A stretch of 64,000 bases of DNA, taken from contig NZ_JAFMST010000011.1 of the NCBI RefSeq assembly GCF_017916275.1, positions 62,001 through 126,000 on the forward strand, given 5' to 3'. The notes below the pieces were generated by a model, which did not search any database, was not told where the DNA came from, and worked only from the letters and a program-made list of their open reading frames with translations. The stretch is from Rubellimicrobium arenae (GTDB lineage: Bacteria > Pseudomonadota > Alphaproteobacteria > Rhodobacterales > Rhodobacteraceae). The position numbers were made by a program, and so were the translations under genes. Positions 26,500 through 35,519 of this stretch are shown one piece after another; the first letter of the stretch is position 1; every line of letters begins with the position of its first letter.

Positions 26500-27657
26500 T
26501 CAGGGCGCCGGGATGATCGCCGGGTCGGCGAGGCCGCGGCGAATGAAGACCTTCTGGCCGCCCTCGATCCGCGCGAGGACCACCGAGCGGAGCGGCATCC
26601 GGTCCGTGCCGGCGAAGGTATAGCTCGACATGATCCCTTGGGTTTCCGGCAGGTCGGCCAACGCATCACGGACAGCCGAGGGGTCGGTCGAGCCCGCCGC
26701 GCGCACGGCGGCGTCGATCATGCCGACGATGTCGCAGCCGTTGACGTGATAATTCGTGTCGGCGGCCAGCCCCGTGGCGGCCAGGTAGCGCGCGTTGAAG
26801 TCCGCATGGGCGGAGCCCTCCTCGGCGTAGCCCCCGGAGGTGTGCACCACGCCTTCGACGACATCGCCCAAGCCCCGGACGGTGGGGGTGTCCAGCACGT
26901 CGGCGCCCATCACCGGCGTGGTCACGCCCGCGTCGCGAAGCGCCCGGATGAAGGCGGGGAAGTCAGGCTCCCAGGCCCAGGTCACGATCACGTCGGGCTG
27001 GGGGTCGAGCGCCTGGATGGTCGTGACGATGGCCGAGAACTCGGGCTGGTTCATGGTGTAGGATCCCTCGCCCAGCACGGTGCCGCCCAGCGTCTGGAAA
27101 GCCTGGCCGAAGTATTCGGGACCTATCAGGGTGTAGGCGGCGTCCGGCGACTTGAGCAGCCAGGCGGACCCGTAGCCCAGTTCGCGCGCGTAGGAGGCCA
27201 GGACGGCGGCCTGCTGGTTGTCGGCGGGGTAGGAGCCGAAGACGTAGTCGCTCACCTGGGTCAGGATCGGGGCGGTTCCGGCAAAGGTCATCGTGGGGAT
27301 CCCGGCGGGGCCGGTGATCTGGCCCATGGCCATGGTCGGATCGCCATCGGCCGGACCAACGACGAAGTTGACCCCCAGATCCACGAACTCCTGCGCGAAC
27401 TTGACCGTTTCGGCCATGTCCGAACGTGTGTCGCGAACCTCGAGGCGGATCGGGTGCTGACCTGCGATCCCGCCTTGGGCGTTCATCTCGTCCACGCAGA
27501 ACTGGAAGCCGGCGAAGGACGGCTGGTCGAAGGGCGCCAGCCCCCCGGACTGCGCGGCGGCGACGCCGATCACGTACTCCTCCTGCGCGACGGCGGCAGG
27601 GGCGGCGAGGAGGGCGGCAGAAAGGAGCAGCAGTGTTCCGGAGTCAGGTCGGCGCAT
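26500..27657 (-). CDS. Liv-type ABC transporter substrate-binding protein (second system)
   Basis: This 385-residue periplasmic protein has a clear signal peptide (hydrophobic LLLLSAALLAAPAAVAQ) and the type I fold of Liv/amide-binding proteins, with YVIGVAAAQSGGLAPFDQ, FCVDEMNAQGGIAG and MTFAGTAPILTQVSDYVFG. Its start overlaps the fused permease-ATPase gene by 14 bases. No catabolic enzyme is encoded in this operon, so the ligand cannot be guessed. Confidence 0.93.
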   Translation of the reverse strand: MRRPDSGTLLLLSAALLAAPAAVAQEEYVIGVAAAQSGGLAPFDQPSFAGFQFCVDEMNAQGGIAGQHPIRLEVRDTRSDMAETVKFAQEFVDLGVNFVVGPADGDPTMAMGQITGPAGIPTMTFAGTAPILTQVSDYVFGSYPADNQQAAVLASYARELGYGSAWLLKSPDAAYTLIGPEYFGQAFQTLGGTVLGEGSYTMNQPEFSAIVTTIQALDPQPDVIVTWAWEPDFPAFIRALRDAGVTTPVMGADVLDTPTVRGLGDVVEGVVHTSGGYAEEGSAHADFNARYLAATGLAADTNYHVNGCDIVGMIDAAVRAAGSTDPSAVRDALADLPETQGIMSSYTFAGTDRMPLRSVVLARIEGGQKVFIRRGLADPAIIPAP

Positions 27658-29509
27658 GGGTCATCTCCTCGGTCGGGGGTGGCGGGGTCGCCTCCTGCCG
27701 TGCGGTCGGCCCGCGGGAGGCGCGCGTGCCGAGATAGGCTTCGATGACGCCGGGGTCGCGCTGGACAGCCTCCGGGGTTCCGTCGGCGATGACCTCGCCC
27801 CGGTTCAGCACGATCACCCGGCCGCAGAGCGACATCACGAACGGCAGATCGTGGTCGATCAGCAGGAGGCCTGCGCCGCGCGCGGCGGGCAGGCTCCGCA
27901 GCCGTCGGGCGAGGTCGGCGGTCTCCTCGGGGTTCATGCCTGCCGCCGGCTCGTCCAGGAGCAGGAAAGCGGGATCGGTGGCAAGGGCGCGCGCGATCTC
28001 GAGCCGCCGTCGCGCGCCGTAGGGCAGCGATCCGGCCCGACGCTCGGCCATGCCGGCCAGTCCCACATGATCGAGCTCCTGGGCGGCGCGGTCGCGGGCG
28101 CGGGACAGCGGCACCCCTTGGGCGAGGGCGGCGACCGTGACGTTCTCCTCGGTCGAGAGGCGTTCGAAGAGCCTGATGTTCTGGAAGGTCCGCGCGATTC
28201 CGGTCCGTGCGACGTCCTGCGGCGCGAGCCGGTCGAGCCGTTCAGTCCCGAACGTCACCTGTCCGGAGGACAGGGGCAGCTGGCCGGTGATCGCGTTCAC
28301 CAGTGTCGACTTGCCGGCCCCGTTCGGCCCGATGAGTCCGGTCACCCGGCCCGGCGGAATGTCCGCGGACACGTTCCGAAGGGCGGTCAGGCCGGCGAAG
28401 GCCTTGGTGACGGCGTCGAGCCGCAGGCTGCGCGTGCCGCCTGCCGGCCGCGACATCCCCTCCGTGCCGACGGCCTGCCGGGTCCGCAGCCGTGCAGGCA
28501 GCGTCAGCTCCCGGTCGCCGAACAGGCCCTGGGGGCGCAGGAGCAGGACGAGCAGGATCACCAGACTGGTGCCGAGGATGGGAAGCCCGAAGACCTGCGG
28601 CACCTGAAGCGGACCGAGCGTGAAGCCTGTCTCGAGCCGTTGCAGGCCCTCCTGAAGCGCCATGATCAGCGCCACGCCGCCAGCCGCGCCCGTCACCGTG
28701 CCCATGCCGCCCACGATCATCATGGCGACCAGTCCGAAGGCGAGATCGAACTGGAAGTCGCGCGGCGTGAACGCCCCCAGCATGTGGCCGTAGAGGGCGC
28801 CCGCCACGGCTCCCATGCCCCCGGACAGCACCCATGCGCCAAGCCGCAGGCGCACCGGATCGATGCCGCAGGCCCGGGCCGCGGGCTCGTTGTCGCGGGC
28901 GGCCCGGAGCATGAGGCCCCATCGGCTGTCGCGGTAAAGACGGGCCAGAAGAACGAAGCCGCAGGCGAAGGCCGCCGCGAGGCCGAAGCCCGTGGCCCGC
29001 GGCACGCCATAGAAGGCCCTGTTGCCCCCCGTCAGATCGCGCGCGGCCGACAGGACGGAGTAGACGATGATCAGGATGCCCAGAGTCGCGATCGAGGCCG
29101 AGGCTCCGTTGAGGCGGGCGACCGGGACGCCGCTGAACAGCGCAGCCCCCAGGCCCAGCACGAACACGGCGGCAAGGGCTACCAGGACAGGCAATTCATG
29201 GCCGCCGAGCCAGGAGGGCAGGTTCGGCAATGTCACCCGGAGCATGCTGGCCGGCATGGTGAGCCAGGCCGACAGGTAGGCGCCGATGGCCATGAAGGCC
29301 GTATGGCCGAACGACACGATCCCGGAATTGCCGCTGAAGACCTGAAAGGCCAGGACGGCGCACAGGTTGACGCCGAAGAGGGTGGCGGTCCGCTGGCCCG
29401 GGAGGCCAAAGACCAGGGCCACCGCCCCCATGAGCAGCGCGACCGCGGCTGCCAAAAGGATCGCGTCTGTCACGGTTTGGAAGGGTGACGGTGCTGTCAC
29501 CTGGTGCAT
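27644..29509 (-). CDS. Fused Liv-type permease-ATPase (LivM-LivG)
   Basis: This protein of about 621 residues joins two usually separate subunits. The N-terminal half (about 1-330) is a LivM permease with IVSFGHTAFMAIGAYLSAW, RAARDNEPAARACGI and VGGMGTVTGAAGGVALI. The C-terminal half (about 360-600) is a LivG ATPase with Walker A GPNGAGKSTLVNAITG, signature YGARRRLEIARALA and Walker B FLLLDEPAAGMNPEE. I chose the ATG at 29509 over an in-frame TTG at 29542, which lacks a ribosome site. Such fusions are known in proteobacteria but contrast with the split genes in the first Liv operon here. It heads the second Liv operon. Confidence 0.9.
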   Translation of the reverse strand: MHQVTAPSPFQTVTDAILLAAAVALLMGAVALVFGLPGQRTATLFGVNLCAVLAFQVFSGNSGIVSFGHTAFMAIGAYLSAWLTMPASMLRVTLPNLPSWLGGHELPVLVALAAVFVLGLGAALFSGVPVARLNGASASIATLGILIIVYSVLSAARDLTGGNRAFYGVPRATGFGLAAAFACGFVLLARLYRDSRWGLMLRAARDNEPAARACGIDPVRLRLGAWVLSGGMGAVAGALYGHMLGAFTPRDFQFDLAFGLVAMMIVGGMGTVTGAAGGVALIMALQEGLQRLETGFTLGPLQVPQVFGLPILGTSLVILLVLLLRPQGLFGDRELTLPARLRTRQAVGTEGMSRPAGGTRSLRLDAVTKAFAGLTALRNVSADIPPGRVTGLIGPNGAGKSTLVNAITGQLPLSSGQVTFGTERLDRLAPQDVARTGIARTFQNIRLFERLSTEENVTVAALAQGVPLSRARDRAAQELDHVGLAGMAERRAGSLPYGARRRLEIARALATDPAFLLLDEPAAGMNPEETADLARRLRSLPAARGAGLLLIDHDLPFVMSLCGRVIVLNRGEVIADGTPEAVQRDPGVIEAYLGTRASRGPTARQEATPPPPTEEMTHAPT

Positions 29510-29559
29510 GGCTCGCTGGCGTTCCCTGTCGTCCGCGTCCAACCATCCGGGCCGCGGTT

Positions 29560-29604
29560 ATTGTTGACGGAAACTATGAAGCACCCGTGAATTGCGTCAA
29601 CAAT
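29560..29604. promoter_or_regulatory. 10-bp inverted repeat with overlapping divergent promoter elements
   Basis: ATTGTTGACG and CGTCAACAAT form a perfect 10-bp inverted repeat with a 25-base spacer, located between the second Liv operon (minus) and the formylglycine-generating-enzyme gene (plus). Each arm contains TTGACG, a -35-like hexamer pointing inward. On the minus strand a CATAGT -10-like hexamer lies 16 bases further on, giving a plausible promoter for the Liv operon. No regulator gene is adjacent. Confidence 0.5.
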
Positions 29605-29738
29605 CTTGCGGTGGGGCGCCGGTCATGCCGCCGACACCGCGCCGGTCCGAGTCAGCCCGAACGGCGAACCCGCATTGCACTCGCCCGTTTTGGGAGCAAT
29701 CTGAAAACCCGGAGCGTCGCGAAGAGGGGTGTCTGGAC

Positions 29739-30719
29739 ATGGAGGAGGTGCGCTCGGGCTGCTGCTCGCCCAGCCGGATGCCGACAGACGGCGCGGCCGA
29801 GGGGGCCAGGAGTCCCGATCGCGGCCCGGGGGCAAGGGACGCGCCGGACGACGTGCCGCTGCCGGGCGGAGCCTTCCTGATGGGAGACCATTTCGCCGAG
29901 GGGTATCACGCCGATGGGGAAACTCCGGTCCATGCGGTGCTGCTGTCGCCATTCGCGATCGACCGGACAGCGGTGACGAACGCCCGGTTCGCCGCCTTCG
30001 TCGCCGCCACCGGCTACCGGACGACAGCCGAAGCCGAAGGCAGCTCGGCGGTCTTTCATCTGGACGTCGCGGCCGGGCCCGACGACGTGGTCGGCGACTA
30101 TGGCACCGGTTGGTGGCGCGCGGTCCGGGGCGCGGACTGGCGGCACCCCGGCGGGCCCCTGTCGTCGATCCGCGACCGCATGGATCATCCGGTCGTCCAT
30201 GTCAGCCATCATGACGCGCTGGCATTCTGCCGCTGGGCGGGCCGCGACCTGCCAACCGAAGCGCAATGGGAGTATGCGGCGCGCGGCGGCCTGGAAGGGT
30301 TCCGCTTTCCCTGGGGCGATGACCTGACGCCGGACGGGCGGCATCTCGCCAACATCTGGCAGGGCGAGTTTCCCGTCCGCAACGCCGCCGAGGACGGCTG
30401 GCATTCCACCGCTCCGGTCGGCGCCTTCGATCCGAACGGGTTCGGGCTCGACCAGATGGTGGGCAACGTATGGGAATGGTGCGCCGACTGGTTCTCGCCG
30501 ACGTGGTATGTGAGCGGGCCGCAGCGCGATCCCGCAGGACCCGCGCAGGGCACGCGGCGGGTGACCCGGGGCGGGTCGTACCTTTGCCATGCGAGCTATT
30601 GCAGCCGGTACCGGGTTGCCGCCCGCAACTCGAACACGCCCGACAGCTCGGCCTCCAATCAGGGATTCCGGACCGTCTCGGCGTATGGACCGGTATTAGG
30701 TGCCCGGCGCGTCCCCTAG
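29739..30719 (+). CDS. Formylglycine-generating enzyme (sulfatase-maturing)
   Basis: This 326-residue protein is a copper-dependent formylglycine-generating enzyme of the SUMF1 type, which converts the active-site cysteine of CxPxR sulfatases to formylglycine. The catalytic cysteine pair is present as C283 and C288 in CHASYCSRYR, followed by NTPDSSASNQGFR, nearly identical to the human enzyme. Upstream family motifs are PGGAFLMGD near residue 42, PVVHVSHHDALAFCRW near 151, LPTEAQWEYAARGG near 171 and GNVWEWCADWF near 242. It also keeps an N-terminal CCSPSR segment seen in many bacterial homologues. The ATG at 29739 has AGGGG nine bases upstream. It converges with a sulfatase gene and overlaps it by 24 bases; that sulfatase and the one at 37423 are its evident substrates. 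Confidence 0.95.
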   Translation: MEEVRSGCCSPSRMPTDGAAEGARSPDRGPGARDAPDDVPLPGGAFLMGDHFAEGYHADGETPVHAVLLSPFAIDRTAVTNARFAAFVAATGYRTTAEAEGSSAVFHLDVAAGPDDVVGDYGTGWWRAVRGADWRHPGGPLSSIRDRMDHPVVHVSHHDALAFCRWAGRDLPTEAQWEYAARGGLEGFRFPWGDDLTPDGRHLANIWQGEFPVRNAAEDGWHSTAPVGAFDPNGFGLDQMVGNVWEWCADWFSPTWYVSGPQRDPAGPAQGTRRVTRGGSYLCHASYCSRYRVAARNSNTPDSSASNQGFRTVSAYGPVLGARRVP

Positions 30720-32075
30720 CAGCGGGTCCGCTTCGAAGTCCCGCAACAGCATCTCCACCGACGGACGGTGCTGCCGTTGCCGACGTGGCTCGTGCTCCTG
30801 GATCTGCGGGGCGTGCCCGTCCTCGACCTCCGCGATCCAGGCGAGGAGCCGCGCCTTGAGATCGTCGGCGGTGGCCCGGAATGCGGGCATCCCAATCAGG
30901 TTCACCATCTCCCAAGGGTCGGCATCCAAGTCGTAAAGATAGACCTCCCGGTATACGTCGGACCGTGGCGCAGCCTCGTCGTAGGCCGAGGTGACGCCAT
31001 ACTTCCAGCGGTGCGTGCGAAGGGCGCGGCCGGTCTCGGTTTCGCTGATCTGGAAGAAGACGTCGTCGCGCCAGGCGGCGCGCGCGTCCCGGATCACCGG
31101 AAGGATCGACCGCCCGGTCATGGACTCCGGCACCTCGAGCCCCGCGGCGTCGATCAGCGTCGGCGCGATGTCGGGGGTCGAGAAGAGCGCCCGGACCTGG
31201 CCGCCGGCCATGAACCCGGGACCGGTGATCAGCGACGGCACACGGACCGCGCTCTCATGGCAGGACCGCTTGTACTCGGCGTTGCGGGTCTTGAAGTGGC
31301 AGGCATGGTCCGAGGTGAACATGACGATGGTGTCGTCGGTCATGCCAAGCGACCTGAGCGCGTCCATCAGGCGTCCGAAGGCCTCGTCCAGCCGCTTCAC
31401 CATCCCGTAGTAGCCCGACAGGTGCCAGGGGCTGGTGCCACCCAGCGCCTGAAGGTCCGGCGGAGTCCATTGCTGCGCCGCCATCATCTCGCGCCAGCCG
31501 TCGGGGGGCGGGTAGTCGTCGGTGTGGTTCTGGTGATGGGGTTCGAGGAACGACAGGAACAGCAGGAAAGGCTCGTCCCGGTGGGCGTCGACATAGCGGA
31601 TCGCGGCGTCCGTCATGGCGTCCACGCGGTAGCCGGGCAGCTTCCGCGCCTCGCCGTCGTTGTCGTACAGGACGCAGTCATAGGCGTCGGACACGAACTC
31701 CAGGTGGTTCGCCCCAAGCCAGTCCATGTAGCCGCCCCGCTGGTCGGCGGGGACGGGATCGGCATCCCCCAGATGCCACTTGCCGATGTAGCCGGTCCGG
31801 TAGCCCGCCCGGGCGAAAACCTGCGCCAGCGTGTCCTGGCCGCCGGGCAGGGTGATCTCGTTGCGGAAGACGCCGGTCTGCGTCGCATAGCGCCCCGTCT
31901 GGAGCGAGGCGCGCGCCGGCCCGCAAAGGGGCTGGCAGGCGAAGCTGTTGTAAAGATGGGTGCCGGCGCGGGCGAAGCGGTCGAAGTTGGGCGTGAGCCC
32001 CATCGGGTTGCCGTGCGCGCCCGTCGTGTCGTGTCTTTGCTGGTCCGTGAAGAAGACGATCACGTTGGGCTTCAT
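30696..32075 (-). CDS. Type I sulfatase (formylglycine-dependent)
   Basis: This 459-residue sulfatase hydrolyses a sulfate ester. The formylglycine precursor is C51 in LCGPARASLQTGRY (CxPxR followed by TGR). Metal ligands include D11-Q12 near the N terminus (FFTDQQRHD) and the TSDHACHF motif near residue 260; KWHLGD near 100 is also typical. There is no signal peptide, so desulfation would occur in the cytosol after uptake. The ATG at 32075 has GGGAG nine bases upstream. It lies between the maturase gene and the LysR gene. The substrate class (sulfated sugar or other) is not clear from motifs. Confidence 0.94.
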   Translation of the reverse strand: MKPNVIVFFTDQQRHDTTGAHGNPMGLTPNFDRFARAGTHLYNSFACQPLCGPARASLQTGRYATQTGVFRNEITLPGGQDTLAQVFARAGYRTGYIGKWHLGDADPVPADQRGGYMDWLGANHLEFVSDAYDCVLYDNDGEARKLPGYRVDAMTDAAIRYVDAHRDEPFLLFLSFLEPHHQNHTDDYPPPDGWREMMAAQQWTPPDLQALGGTSPWHLSGYYGMVKRLDEAFGRLMDALRSLGMTDDTIVMFTSDHACHFKTRNAEYKRSCHESAVRVPSLITGPGFMAGGQVRALFSTPDIAPTLIDAAGLEVPESMTGRSILPVIRDARAAWRDDVFFQISETETGRALRTHRWKYGVTSAYDEAAPRSDVYREVYLYDLDADPWEMVNLIGMPAFRATADDLKARLLAWIAEVEDGHAPQIQEHEPRRQRQHRPSVEMLLRDFEADPLLGDAPGT

Positions 32076-32141
32076 GGCCGGGGCTCCCTGTCCGTGGCGA
32101 CAGGGCGGACCTTACGGGCCGGGCTCAGGCATCGAAAATGA

Positions 32142-33080
32142 CTAATGCGGCGGGGGCGATAACCTCACGGAATGACCGGGGGCCGGCTCCAGCGTTGCGG
32201 CGACATACTCCCGCAGCAGGGCCAGGGCGCGCTTCATGATCGGGTATTCGCGCGTGGACCGCCGCATCCAGGCGCCGGACGGAAAGGACCAGATGGGCAC
32301 ATCGAGGGGAAGGACGACCAGCCCCGCCTCCTCGGCCATGGGGCGCAGCGTCGTCGGGGCCGCGGTCAGGTAGGGGGTGCCGCGGATGATCATGAAGCTC
32401 GAGGCGAGGGCATCGACCTCCATGATGACGCGCGGCATCTCGAGCCGGAACTGGAGGCAGTATTCGGTCAGGCGGCGCTGCATGAAGATGTCGCGCTTGT
32501 AGATGACCCAGCGATGCTCCCTCAGGCTTTCGGGGGGCACGCGCGGCAGCCAGGCCAGGGGATGGGAGCGGCAGCACATCGCCCCGGTCACCACGTCCAG
32601 AAGCTTTTCGGTCACGATCCCCTCGGGGGGTTCGTGGACGAAGGCCCCCAACAGGAGGTGGATGTCGCCGGTCTGGAGCTTGGGCAGCATCGCGCCCGCG
32701 ACGTCGAAATCCAGCACGAACCGGGTTTCCGGAAACTCCATGGCGAGTTGCCGCACGAGCTGGGGCGCGATCCGCATATGGTAGGCCGCCCCGGAGGCGA
32801 TGCGGAACTCGCGCAGGACGCCGCCCGAGCGGGCATGGGCTTCCTCGCGGGCCTGCGCCCAATGGGTCTCGATGGCGCGCGCGCGTTCGAAGAAGAGCTC
32901 GCCCACCTCGGTGAGCGTCATTCCCTTCGCAGAGCGGGTGAACAATGGCGCGCCCAGGTCGGTTTCGAGCCGCCGGATCGTCTTGGTCAGCGCAGGCTGC
33001 GTGAGCCCGATCCGATCCGCCGCAGCCGTCAGGTTGCCGGTGCGGACCACGGCGAGGAAGGCGCGTAGCGTTCGGTCCAT
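32142..33080 (-). CDS. LysR-family transcriptional regulator
   Basis: This 312-residue regulator has the LysR winged helix-turn-helix at its N terminus (FLAVVRTGNLTAAADRIGLT, then QPALTKTIRRLETDLGAPLF) and a LysR effector-binding domain from about residue 90. The start is the ATG at 33080, where MDRTLRAFLAV aligns with other LysR proteins; an open frame continues to 33113. It diverges from the CUT1 operon at 33230 and lies 66 bases upstream of the sulfatase gene on the same strand, so it probably activates the sulfatase-linked importer and perhaps both sulfatases. Confidence 0.92.
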   Translation of the reverse strand: MDRTLRAFLAVVRTGNLTAAADRIGLTQPALTKTIRRLETDLGAPLFTRSAKGMTLTEVGELFFERARAIETHWAQAREEAHARSGGVLREFRIASGAAYHMRIAPQLVRQLAMEFPETRFVLDFDVAGAMLPKLQTGDIHLLLGAFVHEPPEGIVTEKLLDVVTGAMCCRSHPLAWLPRVPPESLREHRWVIYKRDIFMQRRLTEYCLQFRLEMPRVIMEVDALASSFMIIRGTPYLTAAPTTLRPMAEEAGLVVLPLDVPIWSFPSGAWMRRSTREYPIMKRALALLREYVAATLEPAPGHSVRLSPPPH

Positions 33081-33101
33081 TCCATTCCCGGAAGTTATCC
33101 C

Positions 33102-33120
33102 TTGATGTGGCAATTATCAT
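33102..33120. promoter_or_regulatory. Possible LysR-type binding site
   Basis: The AT-rich stretch TTGATGTGGCAATTATCAT contains TGAT and ATCA arms separated by nine bases (33103-33119), resembling a T-N11-A LysR box. It lies in the 149-base divergent region between the LysR gene and the CUT1 binding-protein gene. The arms are short, so support is modest. Confidence 0.35.
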
Positions 33121-33229
33121 TTTCCTGGTGGCGGACCAGCCTCTACCCTTCAGCAGGATGCCACCTACCGTGGTGAGCATGAGGGACGCCTTCCGAAGCT
33201 TCCCCTGACGTCAATGGAGGGAAAACGCC

Positions 33230-34570
33230 ATGATCATCCACGCGACCCGTCGCGCCCACCTGGCAGGCACGGCCCTGGCCGTGATCCTCGCGGGGGTTCC
33301 GGCACTGGCGCAGGACAGCTTCCTCGACGTGGGCGAGCAGGAGCCGATCACGATCCTGATCAACTCGTCGCCCTGGTATGGCGGGTTCGAATCTGTCGTG
33401 GCGCTCTATGAGGAGCAGACCGGCAACCTCGTCGAGCTGGATGCGACGCCGTACAACGGCGTGCTGGAAAAGGCCCGCAACGCCGTCCGCACGGCCGAGA
33501 GCCCTTATGACATCCTGAACATCGACAGCGGCTGGACCATCGAGTTCTACGAATCCGACGTCCTTCGTCCCCTGGGTGAGATCGTCGAAGGCTACACGCT
33601 GCCGGAGGAGGTCTACACCTGCGGCGACAGTTATTTCTGGAACGAGGAAAAGCAGTACCGGACCTCGGAGGGCGGCACGCTGATGGCGGTCCCGCCGAAC
33701 TGCAACGTGCATGTCCTCGTCTATCGGACGGACCTCGTCGAGACGCCGCCCGCCACCTATGACGACCTGCTCGCCCAGTGCCAGGCCATCCAGAGCCCGC
33801 CGGAGGTCTACGGCTTCGCCACGCGCGGCGAGCGCGGCAACGGGATTCACTATGATTTCATGCCGTTCCTGCTCAGCTACGGGGGGCGGATCGTCGCCGA
33901 CCCGGCCTCGGGCGACTACACCGTCACCATCAACAGTCCCGAGGCCCTGACGGCGCTGGAGCGGTTCATAGAGGTCGAGCATGGCTGTGCCCCCGCCAAT
34001 GTCGGCGCCATGGGGCAGGGGGACGTGATCCAGCTCATGGCCGCCGGGAACGCCGCAATGGTCGAGACGGTCGTGGCGGCCTGGGCGAACTATGTCGACC
34101 CGACGAAATCCGCCGTCGTGGACACGGTGGCCGCCGCCCCGATGCCGGAAGGACCTGGGGGCCGTGGCGTGGCGATCGGCAACTGGCATTTCGCCGTTCC
34201 CCGCAACATCCCCGACGAGCGCGCCCAGGCCGCCATGGCCTTCATGCAGTGGTTCCTCACCGAAGGCGCGCAGACGGCCTATGCCGAGGCCGGCGGCATC
34301 CCCGTCCGCCGGGACGTCATCGAGACGCTGGGCCAGCAGCCCGGCTACGAATGGATGGCGGCCTACCAGACCAACCTGGAGGCGGGCGTGCATCCTCTGG
34401 GCTTCTCGGAGGGCGCGGCGGTCGAGCAGGTGATGGGCCTGAGGCTCAACCAGGCCCTGGTCGGCGAGCTGAGCCCCGCCGCTGCCCTCAACTCCGCCGC
34501 CCGGGAGATCCAGGAGATCTTTGCCCAGAGCGGCCGCCAGACCGGATCGCTCGATCCGCTGCCCGAGTGA
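33230..34570 (+). CDS. CUT1 ABC transporter substrate-binding protein (sulfatase locus)
   Basis: This 446-residue periplasmic protein of solute-binding family 1 has a signal peptide ending near VPALAQDS and family segments such as YDILNIDSGWTIEFYESDV and LMAVPPNCNVHVLVYRTDL. Two cysteines (YTCGDSYF and PPNCNVH) could form a disulfide. GGAGGG precedes the ATG at 33230. As the first gene of a five-gene unit ending in a sulfatase, it probably binds a sulfated carbohydrate, a substrate assignment made from context only. Confidence 0.93.
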   Translation: MIIHATRRAHLAGTALAVILAGVPALAQDSFLDVGEQEPITILINSSPWYGGFESVVALYEEQTGNLVELDATPYNGVLEKARNAVRTAESPYDILNIDSGWTIEFYESDVLRPLGEIVEGYTLPEEVYTCGDSYFWNEEKQYRTSEGGTLMAVPPNCNVHVLVYRTDLVETPPATYDDLLAQCQAIQSPPEVYGFATRGERGNGIHYDFMPFLLSYGGRIVADPASGDYTVTINSPEALTALERFIEVEHGCAPANVGAMGQGDVIQLMAAGNAAMVETVVAAWANYVDPTKSAVVDTVAAAPMPEGPGGRGVAIGNWHFAVPRNIPDERAQAAMAFMQWFLTEGAQTAYAEAGGIPVRRDVIETLGQQPGYEWMAAYQTNLEAGVHPLGFSEGAAVEQVMGLRLNQALVGELSPAAALNSAAREIQEIFAQSGRQTGSLDPLPE

Positions 34571-34577
34571 GTCCCGG

Positions 34578-35519
34578 GTGAGCTTCCCGTCCGAGATCTC
34601 GTCAGGGGCGGCGCCCGCCGCCGTCCCTCCGCGCCGCCATCGCCGCGAGCCCTCCGGCGACCGCTGGTTCCGCTGGGCGACATTGCTGCCGGCCGTGATC
34701 GTTCTCGTCGTGCTTACGGTCTGGCCGGTGGCGAACCTCCTCCGCATGGCGGTGTCGACGATCGAGTTCACGCGCGACGGCGCGTCCTTCGCCTTCACCC
34801 CCGCCGAGAACCTGCGCCGTCTGGCCGGGGACGACCTGTTCTTCATCAACCTCCGCACCACCGTGATCTTCGTGGTGGTGTCGGTCATCCTCGAGATGGT
34901 CCTGGGCTTCCTCCTGGCGCTGATGGTGTCGGGCGTGCCGCGCGGCAAGGGCCTTGTCCGCACGCTCATGATCCTGCCGATCCTCGTGCCCCCGGTCGCG
35001 ATCGGGAGCATGTGGAAGCTGGTCTACAACCATGACTTCGGCATCCTGAACCAGGCGCTGGGGGTCGTCGGGCTGGGGCCGGTCGGCTGGCTGTCCAACC
35101 CGGATCTCGCGCTTTGGTCCGTGGTCCTGGTCGATGTGTGGCACTGGACCCCGTTCGTGTTCCTGATCCTCTTCGCCGGGATCGAGGGCCTCCCGCGCGA
35201 GGTCATCGAGGCCGCCCGGGTCGACGGCGCCACGACTTGGCAGATCGTCCGGCGCATCGTCCTGCCCCTGATGGCGCCCGCCATCGCGGTGGCCTTCATC
35301 TTCCGGGCCATCCTGGCCTTCAAGGTGTTCGACCAGATCTTCCTGCTGACCTCGGGCGGGCCGGGGACGGCGACCGAAGTGGTCAGCCTGCGCCTTTACC
35401 GGGTGTTCTTCGACCAGAACGAGCTCGGCTACGGCGCGCTGCTGTCGGTCGTCATCATCCTGGCCGTGGTGGCGTTCCTGCTCACGGCGGGCGCCCTGGC
35501 GCGGAGGGTCGGCCGATGA
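34578..35519 (+). CDS. CUT1 ABC transporter permease (MalF type, sulfatase locus)
   Basis: This 313-residue permease starts at a GTG seven bases after the binding-protein stop; an earlier in-frame start would overlap that gene. A basic N-terminal stretch precedes the first membrane segment (TLLPAVIVLVVLTVWPVANL), and the EAA loop is EAARVDGATTWQIVRR. It pairs with the permease at 35516-36346. Confidence 0.92.
   Translation: MSFPSEISSGAAPAAVPPRRHRREPSGDRWFRWATLLPAVIVLVVLTVWPVANLLRMAVSTIEFTRDGASFAFTPAENLRRLAGDDLFFINLRTTVIFVVVSVILEMVLGFLLALMVSGVPRGKGLVRTLMILPILVPPVAIGSMWKLVYNHDFGILNQALGVVGLGPVGWLSNPDLALWSVVLVDVWHWTPFVFLILFAGIEGLPREVIEAARVDGATTWQIVRRIVLPLMAPAIAVAFIFRAILAFKVFDQIFLLTSGGPGTATEVVSLRLYRVFFDQNELGYGALLSVVIILAVVAFLLTAGALARRVGR

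Noticed and set aside
27656-29488. A 610-residue open frame on the plus strand opposite the fused permease-ATPase
   Set aside because: No recognisable domain and amino-acid composition typical of an antisense shadow.
30696-30719. Overlap of the convergent maturase and sulfatase genes as a possible sequencing error or frameshift
   Set aside because: Both proteins have normal lengths and family-typical ends, so the 24-base overlap appears genuine.
7814-33102. Similar strings GGAAAGTTATCCC near 7814 and GGAAGTTATCCC near 33090 as a shared operator
   Set aside because: They lie near regulators of different families and share only a short core, with no inverted symmetry at the second site; likely coincidence.
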